Shown: piece by piece, positions 32,780 to 40,668 of the stretch
Layout: every line of letters starts with the position of its first letter
Position numbering within the stretch: the first letter of the stretch is position 1
Source: Virgibacillus phasianinus
GTDB lineage: Bacteria > Bacillota > Bacilli > Bacillales > Amphibacillaceae
Assembly: GCF_002216775.1 (NCBI RefSeq)
Contig: NZ_CP022315.1
Span: 1,240,001-1,304,000, forward strand
Direction: 5' to 3'
Length of the DNA: 64,000 nt
Translations under genes and position numbers: made by a program
Notes under the pieces: model-generated
Told to the model about the DNA's origin: nothing
What the model saw: only the letters and a program-made list of their open reading frames with translations
The model's database searches: none

Positions 32780-33987
32780 CTATCCCTTGTAAATATGGAT
32801 AAGGTTTCGATTCTGGCCGCTTGCGAATACATCGGTTCGATTTGGTCCCCATGAAACTGCAGCTGGACCTGAATTCAGGTTGCCACCAAGACTTTGCCAA
32901 TTGGACCATCGTGAGCCGTTCCATGTTTTTGTATAGAGATTTTGATTTGTACCTCTGACAAATACTTCAAGGCGGTTTGGCCTAGTAGAAGAAACAGCAG
33001 GCTCGGAAGTCAGTGTTCCTCCAAGGCTTTCCCAATCACTCCATCTATTTCCATCCCACCACTTATGAATCAGATCCTGGTTTTGCCCTCTGGCGAATAC
33101 ATCAATTCGATTTGGCCCCACGAAACAGCGGCCGGGCCTGATGATAGAGAACCACCAAGATCCTGCCAATCTCCCCAACGAGAGCCATTCCACGTTCTCA
33201 TGTAGAGCCGCTGATTTGTCCCCCGTACAAAGACATCCAACTGATTTGAACGCCGTGAGGAAACGGCTGGTGCACTCGTTAAAGAGCCGCCAAGGTTTTC
33301 CCAATCGCTCCATCTATTTCCGTCCCACCATTTATGATACAGGCTTTGATCTGTACCTCTAGTAAATACGTCAATCCGATTTGGCCCCCACGAAACAGCA
33401 GCCGGTGCTGACGTTAACGTACCGCCAAGGTTCTCCCAGCCACTCCATCTGTTTCCATCCCACCATTTATGGTATAGGTTCTGTCCGGTTCCTCGGCCAA
33501 ACACATCAAGTCGATTCGACTGCCAGGAAGCAACAGCAGGCGAGGATGTCAAGGTTCCTCCAAGATTTTCCCAGGCGGACCATCCCTGACCAGGTTGTGG
33601 TTGACCACTCCCGCCACCGCTAATTGCATTTAATACGATCTGAATGATATTCACTAAGACTCTGTCCGCCAGGCTTTGTGGAACATTAAATTGTCCAAAT
33701 AATAGATTGACCCACGGGACTTGGCTTTGAAATCGATTGTAAATTTGATTAGCCGATTGGTTTGTGTTTGCTTGATTGATGGCAAAGCTAACAATAAGCG
33801 AAAATACATAATCGACAATATATCGGTTCATTCCGGCCCGCTCCAGCTGGGAATATAAATTACCATGCTCCGAACGGATTGTCTGCATGATTTCCTGTAC
33901 ACTTGGCTGTTGACGGGTATCCCAATTGGCCTGATTGTAATTTTCTATTGGAATAAACGGATCTGCATGATTGATATTTCTATTCAT
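32780..33987 (-). pseudogene. DUF346-type beta-propeller lectin-like protein, frameshifted
   Basis: A protein of about 402 residues once repaired. An N-terminal helical region (about 125 residues, MNRNINHADPFIPIENYNQA onward) ends in a Gly/Gln/Pro linker, followed by six tandem repeats of about 45 residues with the pattern WSxWExLGGTLTSxPAxxSW, PNRxDVFxRGTxQxLYHKWW and DGNR. These match DUF346/PLL-like propeller blades, which often bind sugars. The C-run 33116-33119 is one base short relative to sister repeats and shifts the frame. No signal peptide is seen. The start at 33987 follows GGGAGG. The sixth blade is cut short, perhaps closed by another segment. Confidence 0.78.
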
Positions 33988-34160
33988 CAAAATACCTCCC
34001 TGTAATTTATAAATCACATAAATCAGCATATGCAATCATGGGCGCGGGTGGGAATGAATAACTGATGAACAGTTAAATTACATTGAAACAGTGATGTATA
34101 ATGATAGATACGGTAATAATAAGCAAGCATCGGAAGAATGTAGGAAGTTGGTGAGGATAA

Positions 34161-35048
34161 ATGGAGATCAAACATTTGCAGTATTTTATGGAAGTCACGC
34201 GCACTGGTAACTTTACCCACACAGCGGAGAACTTGTACATAACCCAGCCTGCTCTGAGCAGAATTATTAAATCTTTAGAAGACGAACTAGGCGCACCGCT
34301 TTTCATTCGTTCCCGTAAAAAGCTAAAGTTAACCGAGGCGGGACAAGTGCTATATAAACACGCACAGGAAATTGAAAATCAGGTTCAGCTTATGGAAACA
34401 GACCTTGATCGTTTGCTTACATTGAAAAAAGGTCATATTCGCATCGGCCTTCCAACAATAATCAACTCTTTCTTTTTCTCCGACTTGATCGGTTCTTTTC
34501 ATCAGGAATACCCCGAGGTAACGTTTGGGCTCGAGGAGGACGGATCAAAGCTTATTGAAGATAAAATTGTCCACGGTCAATTGGACTTTGGGGTAATTGT
34601 TCTTCCGAAAAAGCATGATTCGTACGACTATTATACCTTTGTGAATGAAAGACTAAGGCTCGTGATACCGTCCTCCCATCATCTTGTGGGGAAACAAAAA
34701 GTTTCTTTGCATGAACTAAAAGGAGAGGCGTTTATCATGTTTAACCAAGATTTTTCACTGAGAAATCGCATCCTTACAGCGTGCAATGATACGGGGTTTC
34801 AACCACGAATTATATCAGAAACATCGCAGCTTGACTTTATTGAGGAAATGGTAGCCTCCAATCTGGGTATCACCCTGCTGCCTGAAAGCACAAGCCTCAA
34901 ATTGACAAGCCAAATACAAACAATAGCAGTCGTTAATCCATCGATTGAATGGAATCTTGCGATGATCTGGAAAAATGATGCGTATCTATCCCAAACCAAT
35001 AAGGAGTTTATTCGTTTCGCCAAGGAAAGGCTAAAAACGCTTCCATAA
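34161..35048 (+). CDS. LysR-family transcriptional regulator
   Basis: A 295-residue LysR protein. The N-terminal winged helix is MEIKHLQYFMEVTRTGNFTH, TAENLYITQPALSRIIKSLE and DELGAPLFIRS (residues 1-51), then a linker helix and a two-lobed effector domain (GHIRIGLPTIINSFFFSDLI from about residue 93). It resembles CynR/YwqM-type regulators. GTGAGGA precedes ATG. LysR targets are usually divergent, which would be the lectin-like gene, but that is unproven. The effector is unknown. Confidence 0.9.
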   Translation: MEIKHLQYFMEVTRTGNFTHTAENLYITQPALSRIIKSLEDELGAPLFIRSRKKLKLTEAGQVLYKHAQEIENQVQLMETDLDRLLTLKKGHIRIGLPTIINSFFFSDLIGSFHQEYPEVTFGLEEDGSKLIEDKIVHGQLDFGVIVLPKKHDSYDYYTFVNERLRLVIPSSHHLVGKQKVSLHELKGEAFIMFNQDFSLRNRILTACNDTGFQPRIISETSQLDFIEEMVASNLGITLLPESTSLKLTSQIQTIAVVNPSIEWNLAMIWKNDAYLSQTNKEFIRFAKERLKTLP

Positions 35049-35155
35049 CATTTCAGTATGAAAACCATGTTTGATCGGCATTGTACTTCACCGGAAGGCA
35101 CGCAGTATAATATTCCTTGTAAGAAGTTTATGCATAGCAGATAAGGTGATTGATT

Positions 35156-35671
35156 ATGGAAGTTAAAAAAATAAAGGATACACGCGTTGTTCAAACCGAT
35201 CAGGTACTCATCAACGATTTGAACAATTATCATACATTATTCGGTGGAGTATTGATGAAGAAAATGGATGCATGCGCAACACTTTCTGCAAGAAGGCATT
35301 CAAGGATTAAGGAATGTGTTACAGCATCAACAGACTCCGTGAATTTTATTGAACCAATTCGGGTAAGTGACTCGGTTTGTCTCGAATCATTTGTGGCTTA
35401 TACCGGAAAAAGCTCAATGGAGATTTTTTGTAAAGTGATTGCCGAGGATTTGGACACCGGGGGCCGGAGATTAGCAGCTACCGCCTTTTTAACCTTTGTT
35501 GCTTTAGGTGAAGATAAAAGACCTGTAGAGGTTCCTGACGTTATTCCAGAAACGGAGGAAGAACGATTTCTTAACGAGACTGGTCAAGAGCGGGCAAAAT
35601 TACGCAAGCTGAAAAGACAGCAAAATAAGGAACTCGTATCTAAACTAACCTTGGAAAAACCATGGGATTAA
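35156..35671 (+). CDS. ykhA: Acyl-CoA thioesterase, YkhA type
   Basis: A 171-residue single-hotdog thioesterase. The conserved ND....TLFGG region appears as NDLNNYHTLFGGVLMKKMDA, followed by VTASTDSVNFIEPIRVSDSV and a Lys-rich C-terminal helix. The family cleaves acyl-CoA to free acid and CoA, usually as a hexamer. ATG at 35156 is chosen for AAGGTG (35141-35146); TTG at 35150 is too close. It is followed 27 bases later by a small gene that may be co-transcribed. Confidence 0.88.
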   Translation: MEVKKIKDTRVVQTDQVLINDLNNYHTLFGGVLMKKMDACATLSARRHSRIKECVTASTDSVNFIEPIRVSDSVCLESFVAYTGKSSMEIFCKVIAEDLDTGGRRLAATAFLTFVALGEDKRPVEVPDVIPETEEERFLNETGQERAKLRKLKRQQNKELVSKLTLEKPWD

Positions 35672-35698
35672 ACTTATAACAAAAGGGAGAGATCGCGC

Positions 35699-36070
35699 AT
35701 GCTGATATCATCTAATTTCAACGATTTGCAAGGTGCTAAAAGTGCAATTGATAATTTAAAAGCAAAAAGTCCAACACTGTTTCAAAAGTTTAGAAATACG
35801 ATTCTTTTGACCCGCCAACTGCAGTATGGATATCAATACATGGGCTGCCTGGTAATGGATGAGAATCCAACTAATTTCAGCCCTATGTCACAAAATGATT
35901 ATGTATTGTTTGTTTATCAACAGGAAATCGAAAAGTTGAAAACAGACAGCAAAGTACAGGAATTGAAAAACCTGCTAGCAACGTATAAACAAGTTAGCTA
36001 TGCGAATATTTGTAAACTGGCGATCGGTACCAACCCACGTGCACTGGTTGGACCAGCTGTAGTCCGTTAA
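35699..36070 (+). CDS. Hypothetical protein of 123 residues
   Basis: A soluble, mostly helical protein: SSNFNDLQGAKSAIDNLKAK, LTRQLQYGYQYMGCLVMDEN, QEIEKLKTDSKVQELKNLLA. No recognised family. ATG at 35699 follows AAAGGGAGAG, a good ribosome binding site, and it lies 27 bases after the thioesterase gene. Its function is unknown. Confidence 0.6.
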   Translation: MLISSNFNDLQGAKSAIDNLKAKSPTLFQKFRNTILLTRQLQYGYQYMGCLVMDENPTNFSPMSQNDYVLFVYQQEIEKLKTDSKVQELKNLLATYKQVSYANICKLAIGTNPRALVGPAVVR

Positions 36071-36134
36071 TATAGAAAGTAAATGGTGTATTCGAACTCT
36101 TAAAAAAGGGGAACATTTCAACGACGCGAATAAT

Positions 36135-36176
36135 CAATACACACGTTATTTCATATTGAAAATAACGTGTGTATTG
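36135..36176. terminator. Strong bidirectional terminator
   Basis: CAATACACACGTTATT (36135-36150) is exactly complementary to AATAACGTGTGTATTG (36161-36176) with a ten-base loop. It separates a plus-strand gene from the end of the cobalamin operon. Confidence 0.8.
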
Positions 36177-36213
36177 TAGTTTAATGTCAGTTAATCCTTA
36201 CTTTTTGCAAGTG

Positions 36214-36966
36214 TTAGCGGTCAATTTTCAGCTCACTAGATGTAAAACTTCCACCATTTACGTTCACATTATGAAACAATCGCCCAGCTTTTGACGTAAT
36301 GATCCGATGATCTGACTCTGCATAAACAGCGATAAAGCAGGTGGATGGGCCTGATGACTTTTCCATTCTTAAATCACATGTAAAATCCAGGGACTGATCA
36401 GGGAATAACTGCCTTAGTTCATGCAAAATCCCCTTCGAACCTACCGGAACAACAGTCAGAACAGTATGTTGTTTGCAGAACCATTGGAATAACGCAAGCG
36501 GTGCGATATTTTCTTTCTGTTCAATTACTTCGTTCCCAATTAGCGGACTGCCAATAACCGCAGCAGATAAAACCTGTTCAATGGCAGGGGAATGTGCTGC
36601 TTTTCGTAACCGCTTCCCAAGAACTGTAATACCTGTCGCGGATTGTGCTAACGAAAAATTAGATTCGGTGCTGCCGGTTATTGGCAGAGGATCTATTGCT
36701 AATTCATTACATCCGCGCTTAATTCCTGTTAATAGGGAATTCCATGCAGACTTGTCATTAAAGTTTTGAATGATGACGGAAAATGGAATTCCTCCTGCTG
36801 CCATGCATTCCATGTAGGCAACTCGAAATGCAAAATAGGATACAACGTCATAGGGAGCGGACACATCATCAGCCGTCTTCATTCCAATCGAGCCGCTATT
36901 GTCACAGGCAATGACGATATCCATTTTTTGATCAAATGGTGCGATTAAACTGTCCCTTATCATCAT
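36214..36966 (-). CDS. cblS: Alpha-ribazole kinase CblS
   Basis: A 250-residue protein of the AIR-synthase-like ATP-binding group. IVIACDNSGSIGMKTADDVS near the N-terminus and VVSYFAFRVAYMECMAAGGI recall the metal/ATP-binding parts of that fold. Together with the adjacent S-component CblT, it fits the alpha-ribazole salvage pair known from Geobacillus and Listeria: imported alpha-ribazole is phosphorylated to alpha-ribazole-5'-phosphate for CobS. It is last in the B12 operon; ATG overlaps the cblT stop in ATGATGA. Confidence 0.82.
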   Translation of the reverse strand: MMIRDSLIAPFDQKMDIVIACDNSGSIGMKTADDVSAPYDVVSYFAFRVAYMECMAAGGIPFSVIIQNFNDKSAWNSLLTGIKRGCNELAIDPLPITGSTESNFSLAQSATGITVLGKRLRKAAHSPAIEQVLSAAVIGSPLIGNEVIEQKENIAPLALFQWFCKQHTVLTVVPVGSKGILHELRQLFPDQSLDFTCDLRMEKSSGPSTCFIAVYAESDHRIITSKAGRLFHNVNVNGGSFTSSELKIDR

Positions 36967-37448
36967 TGCTCACCTGCCATCGTTTTTTGGAAAAGCATTT
37001 TACATTTCGGAATGAAAATTATTGCAATGGCCGCATTAACAGTCGCTCCAATCAAAAGGGAAGGCAGTAACGCGAAATAGAACGAAACCCCAAGTAATAC
37101 CAGCATAGGAAGCGGTGCCAGCAGGCTGTTGCTGCAAACGAAAAACAAACCAGCAAGCTTCGTATTCCCCGATTGATAAATAGCACCGAAACTCCAAACA
37201 ATGAGTGCCATTTCAACAGCAATGAGAAGATGCATCGGACCTAGTGGCATCCCGGCAATAAGTGCGGAAACAAGATGACCAGCGCCGGCTATCAAGGCCC
37301 CTGCCCGCTTGCCAATTAATACAGCGGCAAGCAGGGAGGGGAAAGCATCAAGGGCAATACTTCCGACGAACGAAGGTATTTTGATCATCGCTCCGATTAC
37401 CGAAAGTGCAATAAACAGGGCTAACAAACATAGTCTTTTTGTAGACAT
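36963..37448 (-). CDS. cblT: ECF transporter S component CblT (alpha-ribazole uptake)
   Basis: A 161-residue membrane protein with about five to six helices (LLALFIALSVIGAMIKIPSF, then AGALIAGAGHLVSALIAGMP and LLPSLLIGATVNAAIAIIFI). It is an ECF substrate-capture subunit; its position next to cblS and in a B12-riboswitch operon points to alpha-ribazole. The energising EcfA/EcfT module would be shared from elsewhere. The start at 37448 follows AAGGAGAAG; the longer frame upstream is inside the previous gene. Confidence 0.85.
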   Translation of the reverse strand: MSTKRLCLLALFIALSVIGAMIKIPSFVGSIALDAFPSLLAAVLIGKRAGALIAGAGHLVSALIAGMPLGPMHLLIAVEMALIVWSFGAIYQSGNTKLAGLFFVCSNSLLAPLPMLVLLGVSFYFALLPSLLIGATVNAAIAIIFIPKCKMLFQKTMAGEQ

Positions 37449-37449
37449 G

Positions 37450-38031
37450 TTACTTCTCCTTGCGCTTGCCATCCCGAAATACCCGGGCACTGCGGACGTA
37501 TTCAACATCCTTCACCTTCAGTCTCGCATTTACAACTCTTGCCAGGGTGAAGAAATAATCAGAAAGCCGGTTCAAATACTTAAGAGATACATCCGATTCT
37601 AATGTCTCCTGTTTCATCAGCCGGACAACCAAACGCTCGGCCCTCCTGGTTATAGTGCGTGCGATATGAATGGAAGCGGCTGGCGTGGAACCACCAGGTA
37701 AAATGAATCGTTCTATTTTTGGGGCTTGTTCAATAAACTGATCAATTTTTTCTTCCAGGTAATCAATGGATTCTTCAGTCAGTTTCAGTGGCCGTTTTTT
37801 AGAGACACTTGCTAAATCGCCACCACAATCAAACAGTTCGTGTTGGATTTTTTCCAGATCTTCGAGAATGTCGGAAAACAGCCCTAAATCCAGTTCGGTG
37901 ACTATTTTTCCTACAAAACAATTTAATTCATCAACGGTGCCGTATGCTTCAACCCTAATATCATCCTTATCAACCCGGCCCCCAATTAAGCCTGTTTGTC
38001 CTTTGTCACCTGTTCGTGTATAAATTCGCAT
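37450..38031 (-). CDS. pduO: PduO-type cob(I)alamin adenosyltransferase
   Basis: A 193-residue ATP:cob(I)alamin adenosyltransferase. The N-terminal TRTGDKGQTGLIGGRV is the ATP-binding signature; EAYGTVDELNCFVG, FILPGGSTPAASIHIARTIT and RRAERLVVRL are the trimer active-site segments. It attaches the 5'-deoxyadenosyl group to corrinoids, needed both for AdoCbl and for later steps of the salvage route. It is 18 bases downstream of the short CobU-like gene. Confidence 0.95.
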   Translation of the reverse strand: MRIYTRTGDKGQTGLIGGRVDKDDIRVEAYGTVDELNCFVGKIVTELDLGLFSDILEDLEKIQHELFDCGGDLASVSKKRPLKLTEESIDYLEEKIDQFIEQAPKIERFILPGGSTPAASIHIARTITRRAERLVVRLMKQETLESDVSLKYLNRLSDYFFTLARVVNARLKVKDVEYVRSARVFRDGKRKEK

Positions 38032-38049
38032 GTTAATTCCTCCAATTTT

Positions 38050-38490
38050 TTATTTTAACTGTTTGTTGATTCCGTACCAAATGAGGTCTAAACGATCACA
38101 TTGTTTCACCAAATCCTGATAGAACCATCCTGTCACATCGCGCCAGGTTCGCATTTTTGACTCCACAGGGACGATACCTTTGGAAATATCTGAACCAATA
38201 ATGACCAGTTTTCGCTGGGCCGTTGTTTGTTCCCAATCTAACCATTTGGCTATCAAACCCCGGCCCATTGTTCGGACCTCTGTGATACTCTGGTTTTCTA
38301 TCCATTGTAGAACCCACTGCTCCACTCCTTCACAGACAACGATGTTCTTGCTTAAAACCGACAAATCGTCCGGACATGGTTCTGATTGATAAGCTGACAG
38401 CCAGTGGTAATCAGTGCTGTCGTCAACCAGATAGTGTTGTCTTACCCACGCTGATTTTCCGTTGTAGGCACCTCCTGTAACAACATGCAA
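38050..38490 (-). CDS. Short CobU-like protein
   Basis: A 146-residue paralogue of CobU. It has a P-loop-like GGAYNGKSAWVRQHY (residues 6-20) and a C-terminal region IIGSDISKGIVPVESKMRTW that mirrors the CobU VSNEVG.GIVP block, which the full-length CobU at 40634-41251 does not retain as clearly. It may share the kinase/guanylyltransferase work or be specialised for one step. The start at 38490 follows AGGAGGG; the gene overlaps the 3' end of cobC by 49 bases. Confidence 0.72.
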   Translation of the reverse strand: MHVVTGGAYNGKSAWVRQHYLVDDSTDYHWLSAYQSEPCPDDLSVLSKNIVVCEGVEQWVLQWIENQSITEVRTMGRGLIAKWLDWEQTTAQRKLVIIGSDISKGIVPVESKMRTWRDVTGWFYQDLVKQCDRLDLIWYGINKQLK

Positions 38491-39068
38491 TTTTCATCCC
38501 TCCTAAAGCTATCTTTTGTCCAGCATAGCCGGTAACCGCCGCCATATGGAATATGCCATTGGAAAAATGGTGTGTTTTGATCCAAAAGAATGGATAGCAA
38601 ATAACGTATTACCCCACCATGCGTAACAATTGCTGTTTCTTTTGCATCCGTTGCTATAATTTGCCTCCTGATTTCTGTGAATCCGTCTTGTATTCGCCTG
38701 CAAAAGGCTTCAAATGATTCGCCGCCATCAGGACGTGAACGAAATGGATGATCAATCCAATGACGGTAGGAAGGGAGATGTTGTAATTCCGCATATGTTT
38801 TTCCTTCCCATGCACCAAAGTGTATTTCTCTTATTTCCGCCAAACATTGTACAAGCTGATTTGGAAACGCAAGTGCTGCTGTCTCCAGACACCGCTTTAA
38901 ATCACTTGAAAAAACCATGTCCATTTCAGGAAAATATTCGTGCATCCGCTTTACATCTGATTTCCCTTGCTCACTTAAGGGAGAATCCGTCCAGCCGATA
39001 TATGCTGACTTTTGGTTTTCCTTTGTCATCCCATGACGTAATAGTGTAATAGCCATACAATCATCCAT
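38442..39068 (-). CDS. cobC: Alpha-ribazole phosphatase CobC
   Basis: A 208-residue histidine phosphatase. The catalytic RHG is in AITLLRHGMTKENQK, a second block is MDMVFSSDLKRCLETA, the acid/base region is EIREIHFGAWEGKTYAELQ, and the second histidine is in IVTHGGVIRYLL. It dephosphorylates alpha-ribazole-5'-phosphate or adenosylcobalamin-5'-phosphate at the end of loop assembly. The start at 39068 follows GGAGG; ATG at 39056 is a possible alternative. The much longer open frame upstream lies within cobS. It overlaps both neighbours. Confidence 0.9.
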   Translation of the reverse strand: MDDCMAITLLRHGMTKENQKSAYIGWTDSPLSEQGKSDVKRMHEYFPEMDMVFSSDLKRCLETAALAFPNQLVQCLAEIREIHFGAWEGKTYAELQHLPSYRHWIDHPFRSRPDGGESFEAFCRRIQDGFTEIRRQIIATDAKETAIVTHGGVIRYLLSILLDQNTPFFQWHIPYGGGYRLCWTKDSFRRDENCMLLQEVPTTENQRG

Positions 39069-39820
39069 AAACAGACCTCCACTCCTTCTGTTGTTGCACC
39101 AACGGTATCGCCGGAAATTCCTCCAAACCAGGTGCGGACCTTCTTTCTTGCAAATAGAAATAGCAGCAGTGAGCAGATAAGCATCCCGGTCCCGATCATC
39201 ACACTTTGCAAGCCTTGCGTCCATAATAGAATAGCCGCTGGGATCAGATACCAGCAATAACTCCATATTGTTGAACGCGTGCATGACTGCTGGAATAGAT
39301 GCCCCAGGCCCTCCTCTTTGGCAGGTGGAACAAGGGCGAGCATCATTCCCATAACTATCCTGCTAAAAAATGGGATGAAGAAAATAAATAGATAGGAAGG
39401 TCTTTCTATTCTAATGATGATTTCATAGATAAATAGAAATCTGGCACTTAGCAGAACAATGACACTTAATACACCAAACGCACCGGTTCTGGGGTCTTTC
39501 ATAATCTCTAGTCGCTTATCCCTATCGCGGTAAGAAAAAAACGCGTCACTTGCATCCATCCAGCCGTCAAGATGAATACCGCCAGTAAGCACAATCGTGA
39601 TTAGCCAGATGATAAATGCAATTGCCAGCGATGAAAAAGGTGTCCATTGTATCAGGCCATAAAGAATGGCGGCATATGAGAACCCTAGGATCCAGCCAAA
39701 AGCAGGGAACACCCGAATAGCACGTTCCAAATGAATAGGTGTAATTGGAACCTCCTTTCTCAGTGGCAGGATACTAAAAAATTGAATCGTGAGTATCATA
39801 CCGTATACATAGGATTTCAT
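39026..39820 (-). CDS. cobS: Adenosylcobinamide-GDP ribazoletransferase CobS
   Basis: A 264-residue integral membrane enzyme, family length. Visible motifs are TGGIHLDGWMDASDAFFSYR (about residues 79-98), LEIMKDPRTGAFGVL and the C-terminal GISGDTVGATTEGVEV. It joins adenosylcobinamide-GDP to alpha-ribazole(-phosphate) in the membrane. ATG at 39820 overlaps the cbiP stop as ATGA; the in-frame ATG at 39862 is inside cbiP. The ribosome binding site is weak, suggesting translational coupling. Confidence 0.95.
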   Translation of the reverse strand: MKSYVYGMILTIQFFSILPLRKEVPITPIHLERAIRVFPAFGWILGFSYAAILYGLIQWTPFSSLAIAFIIWLITIVLTGGIHLDGWMDASDAFFSYRDRDKRLEIMKDPRTGAFGVLSVIVLLSARFLFIYEIIIRIERPSYLFIFFIPFFSRIVMGMMLALVPPAKEEGLGHLFQQSCTRSTIWSYCWYLIPAAILLWTQGLQSVMIGTGMLICSLLLFLFARKKVRTWFGGISGDTVGATTEGVEVCLWMIVWLLHYYVMG

Positions 39821-40668
39821 TGTCTGTCCCACTGATTTATAATATTGATCATATGCTCCCAATCGAGATGGTTCTTAATTTGCGCTGCTAAATCATCGTA
39901 ACGGTCGACTGCTGTTGAGACAGGCGGCTCGGGACAAGGGACCTGTCCCTCTGTCCCATAGGAATCTTCTCGTTCTATGGTGTGGTGGATATGTGGGATG
40001 ATTCCTAGTACTGGTAGTCGGGTGTTTTTTTCAATCCACCGGATGCCTTCTGCAAATAGTGATTGGTCGCCACGGAATTTATTAATGATAATGCCTTTTA
40101 CGCGTTTTCTTTCTGGGTGACTTAATAATTCCAGTGTACCGATAATGCTAGCGAAAACGCCTCCTCTGTCGATATCGGCGATTAACAGCACGGGAACATC
40201 GGCAAGTTCAGCTATTTTCATATTGACTAATTCGTTGTTTTTTAAATTTAGTTCAACTGGGCTCCCGGCGCCTTCCATAACGAGAACATCATACTGTTGG
40301 TTTAAGTGATGTAATGAATCCTTGATAACTGCTAATCCTGTTTCATAAAAGGAATTCCGATAATCCCGTCCTGTCAATGTTTTTTTGGTTTTACCTAGCA
40401 TAACCACTTCGGCTTTAAGGTCTGAACTTGGTTTCAGCACAATTGGATTCATCCATACAGTTGGATCTACCTTTGCTGCCTCAGCCTGTAATGCCTGGGC
40501 GCGTGAAATTTCAAGTCCATCTTGTAAGACTTGAACATAATTGGACATGTTTTGGGATTTGAATGGTGCAACAGACAAGCCCTCATTGACCAACATTCGG
40601 CAAACAGCAGTGACAACCAGGCTTTTCCCAACGTTAGAAGCGGTTCCTTGAATCATAATGCCCTTCAT
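39817..40668 (-). CDS. cbiP: Cobyric acid synthase CbiP lacking the amidotransferase domain
   Basis: A 283-residue protein, where the family is about 490-510. The N-terminal ATPase domain is intact: IMIQGTASNVGKSLVVTAVC, the FKSQNMSNY block, NPIVLKPSSD and INKFRGDQSLFAEGIRWIEK. After IEREDSYG the sequence jumps, in frame, through a short EGQVPCPEPPVST segment to YDDLAAQIKNHLDWEHMINI, which looks like the normal extreme C-terminus. The whole glutamine amidotransferase domain (about 200 residues with its Cys and His) is missing. The junction is encoded by the palindromic repeat 39931-39957. It is probably non-functional or ammonia-dependent. GGGAGG precedes ATG at 40668. Confidence 0.85.
   Translation of the reverse strand: MKGIMIQGTASNVGKSLVVTAVCRMLVNEGLSVAPFKSQNMSNYVQVLQDGLEISRAQALQAEAAKVDPTVWMNPIVLKPSSDLKAEVVMLGKTKKTLTGRDYRNSFYETGLAVIKDSLHHLNQQYDVLVMEGAGSPVELNLKNNELVNMKIAELADVPVLLIADIDRGGVFASIIGTLELLSHPERKRVKGIIINKFRGDQSLFAEGIRWIEKNTRLPVLGIIPHIHHTIEREDSYGTEGQVPCPEPPVSTAVDRYDDLAAQIKNHLDWEHMINIINQWDRQ
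39931..39957. repeat. GGGAC/GTCCC palindromic repeat inside cbiP
   Basis: GGGACAAGGGAC (39931-39942) faces GTCCCTCTGTCCC (39945-39957), complementary apart from one extra base. It keeps the cbiP frame open and encodes part of the linker at the deletion junction. It is related to the palindrome at 32759-32773. Confidence 0.7.

Noticed and set aside
39069-39284. Upstream extension of the cobC open frame
   Set aside because: It overlaps cobS out of frame; the histidine-phosphatase N-terminus begins at 39068 or 39056 after a GGAGG.
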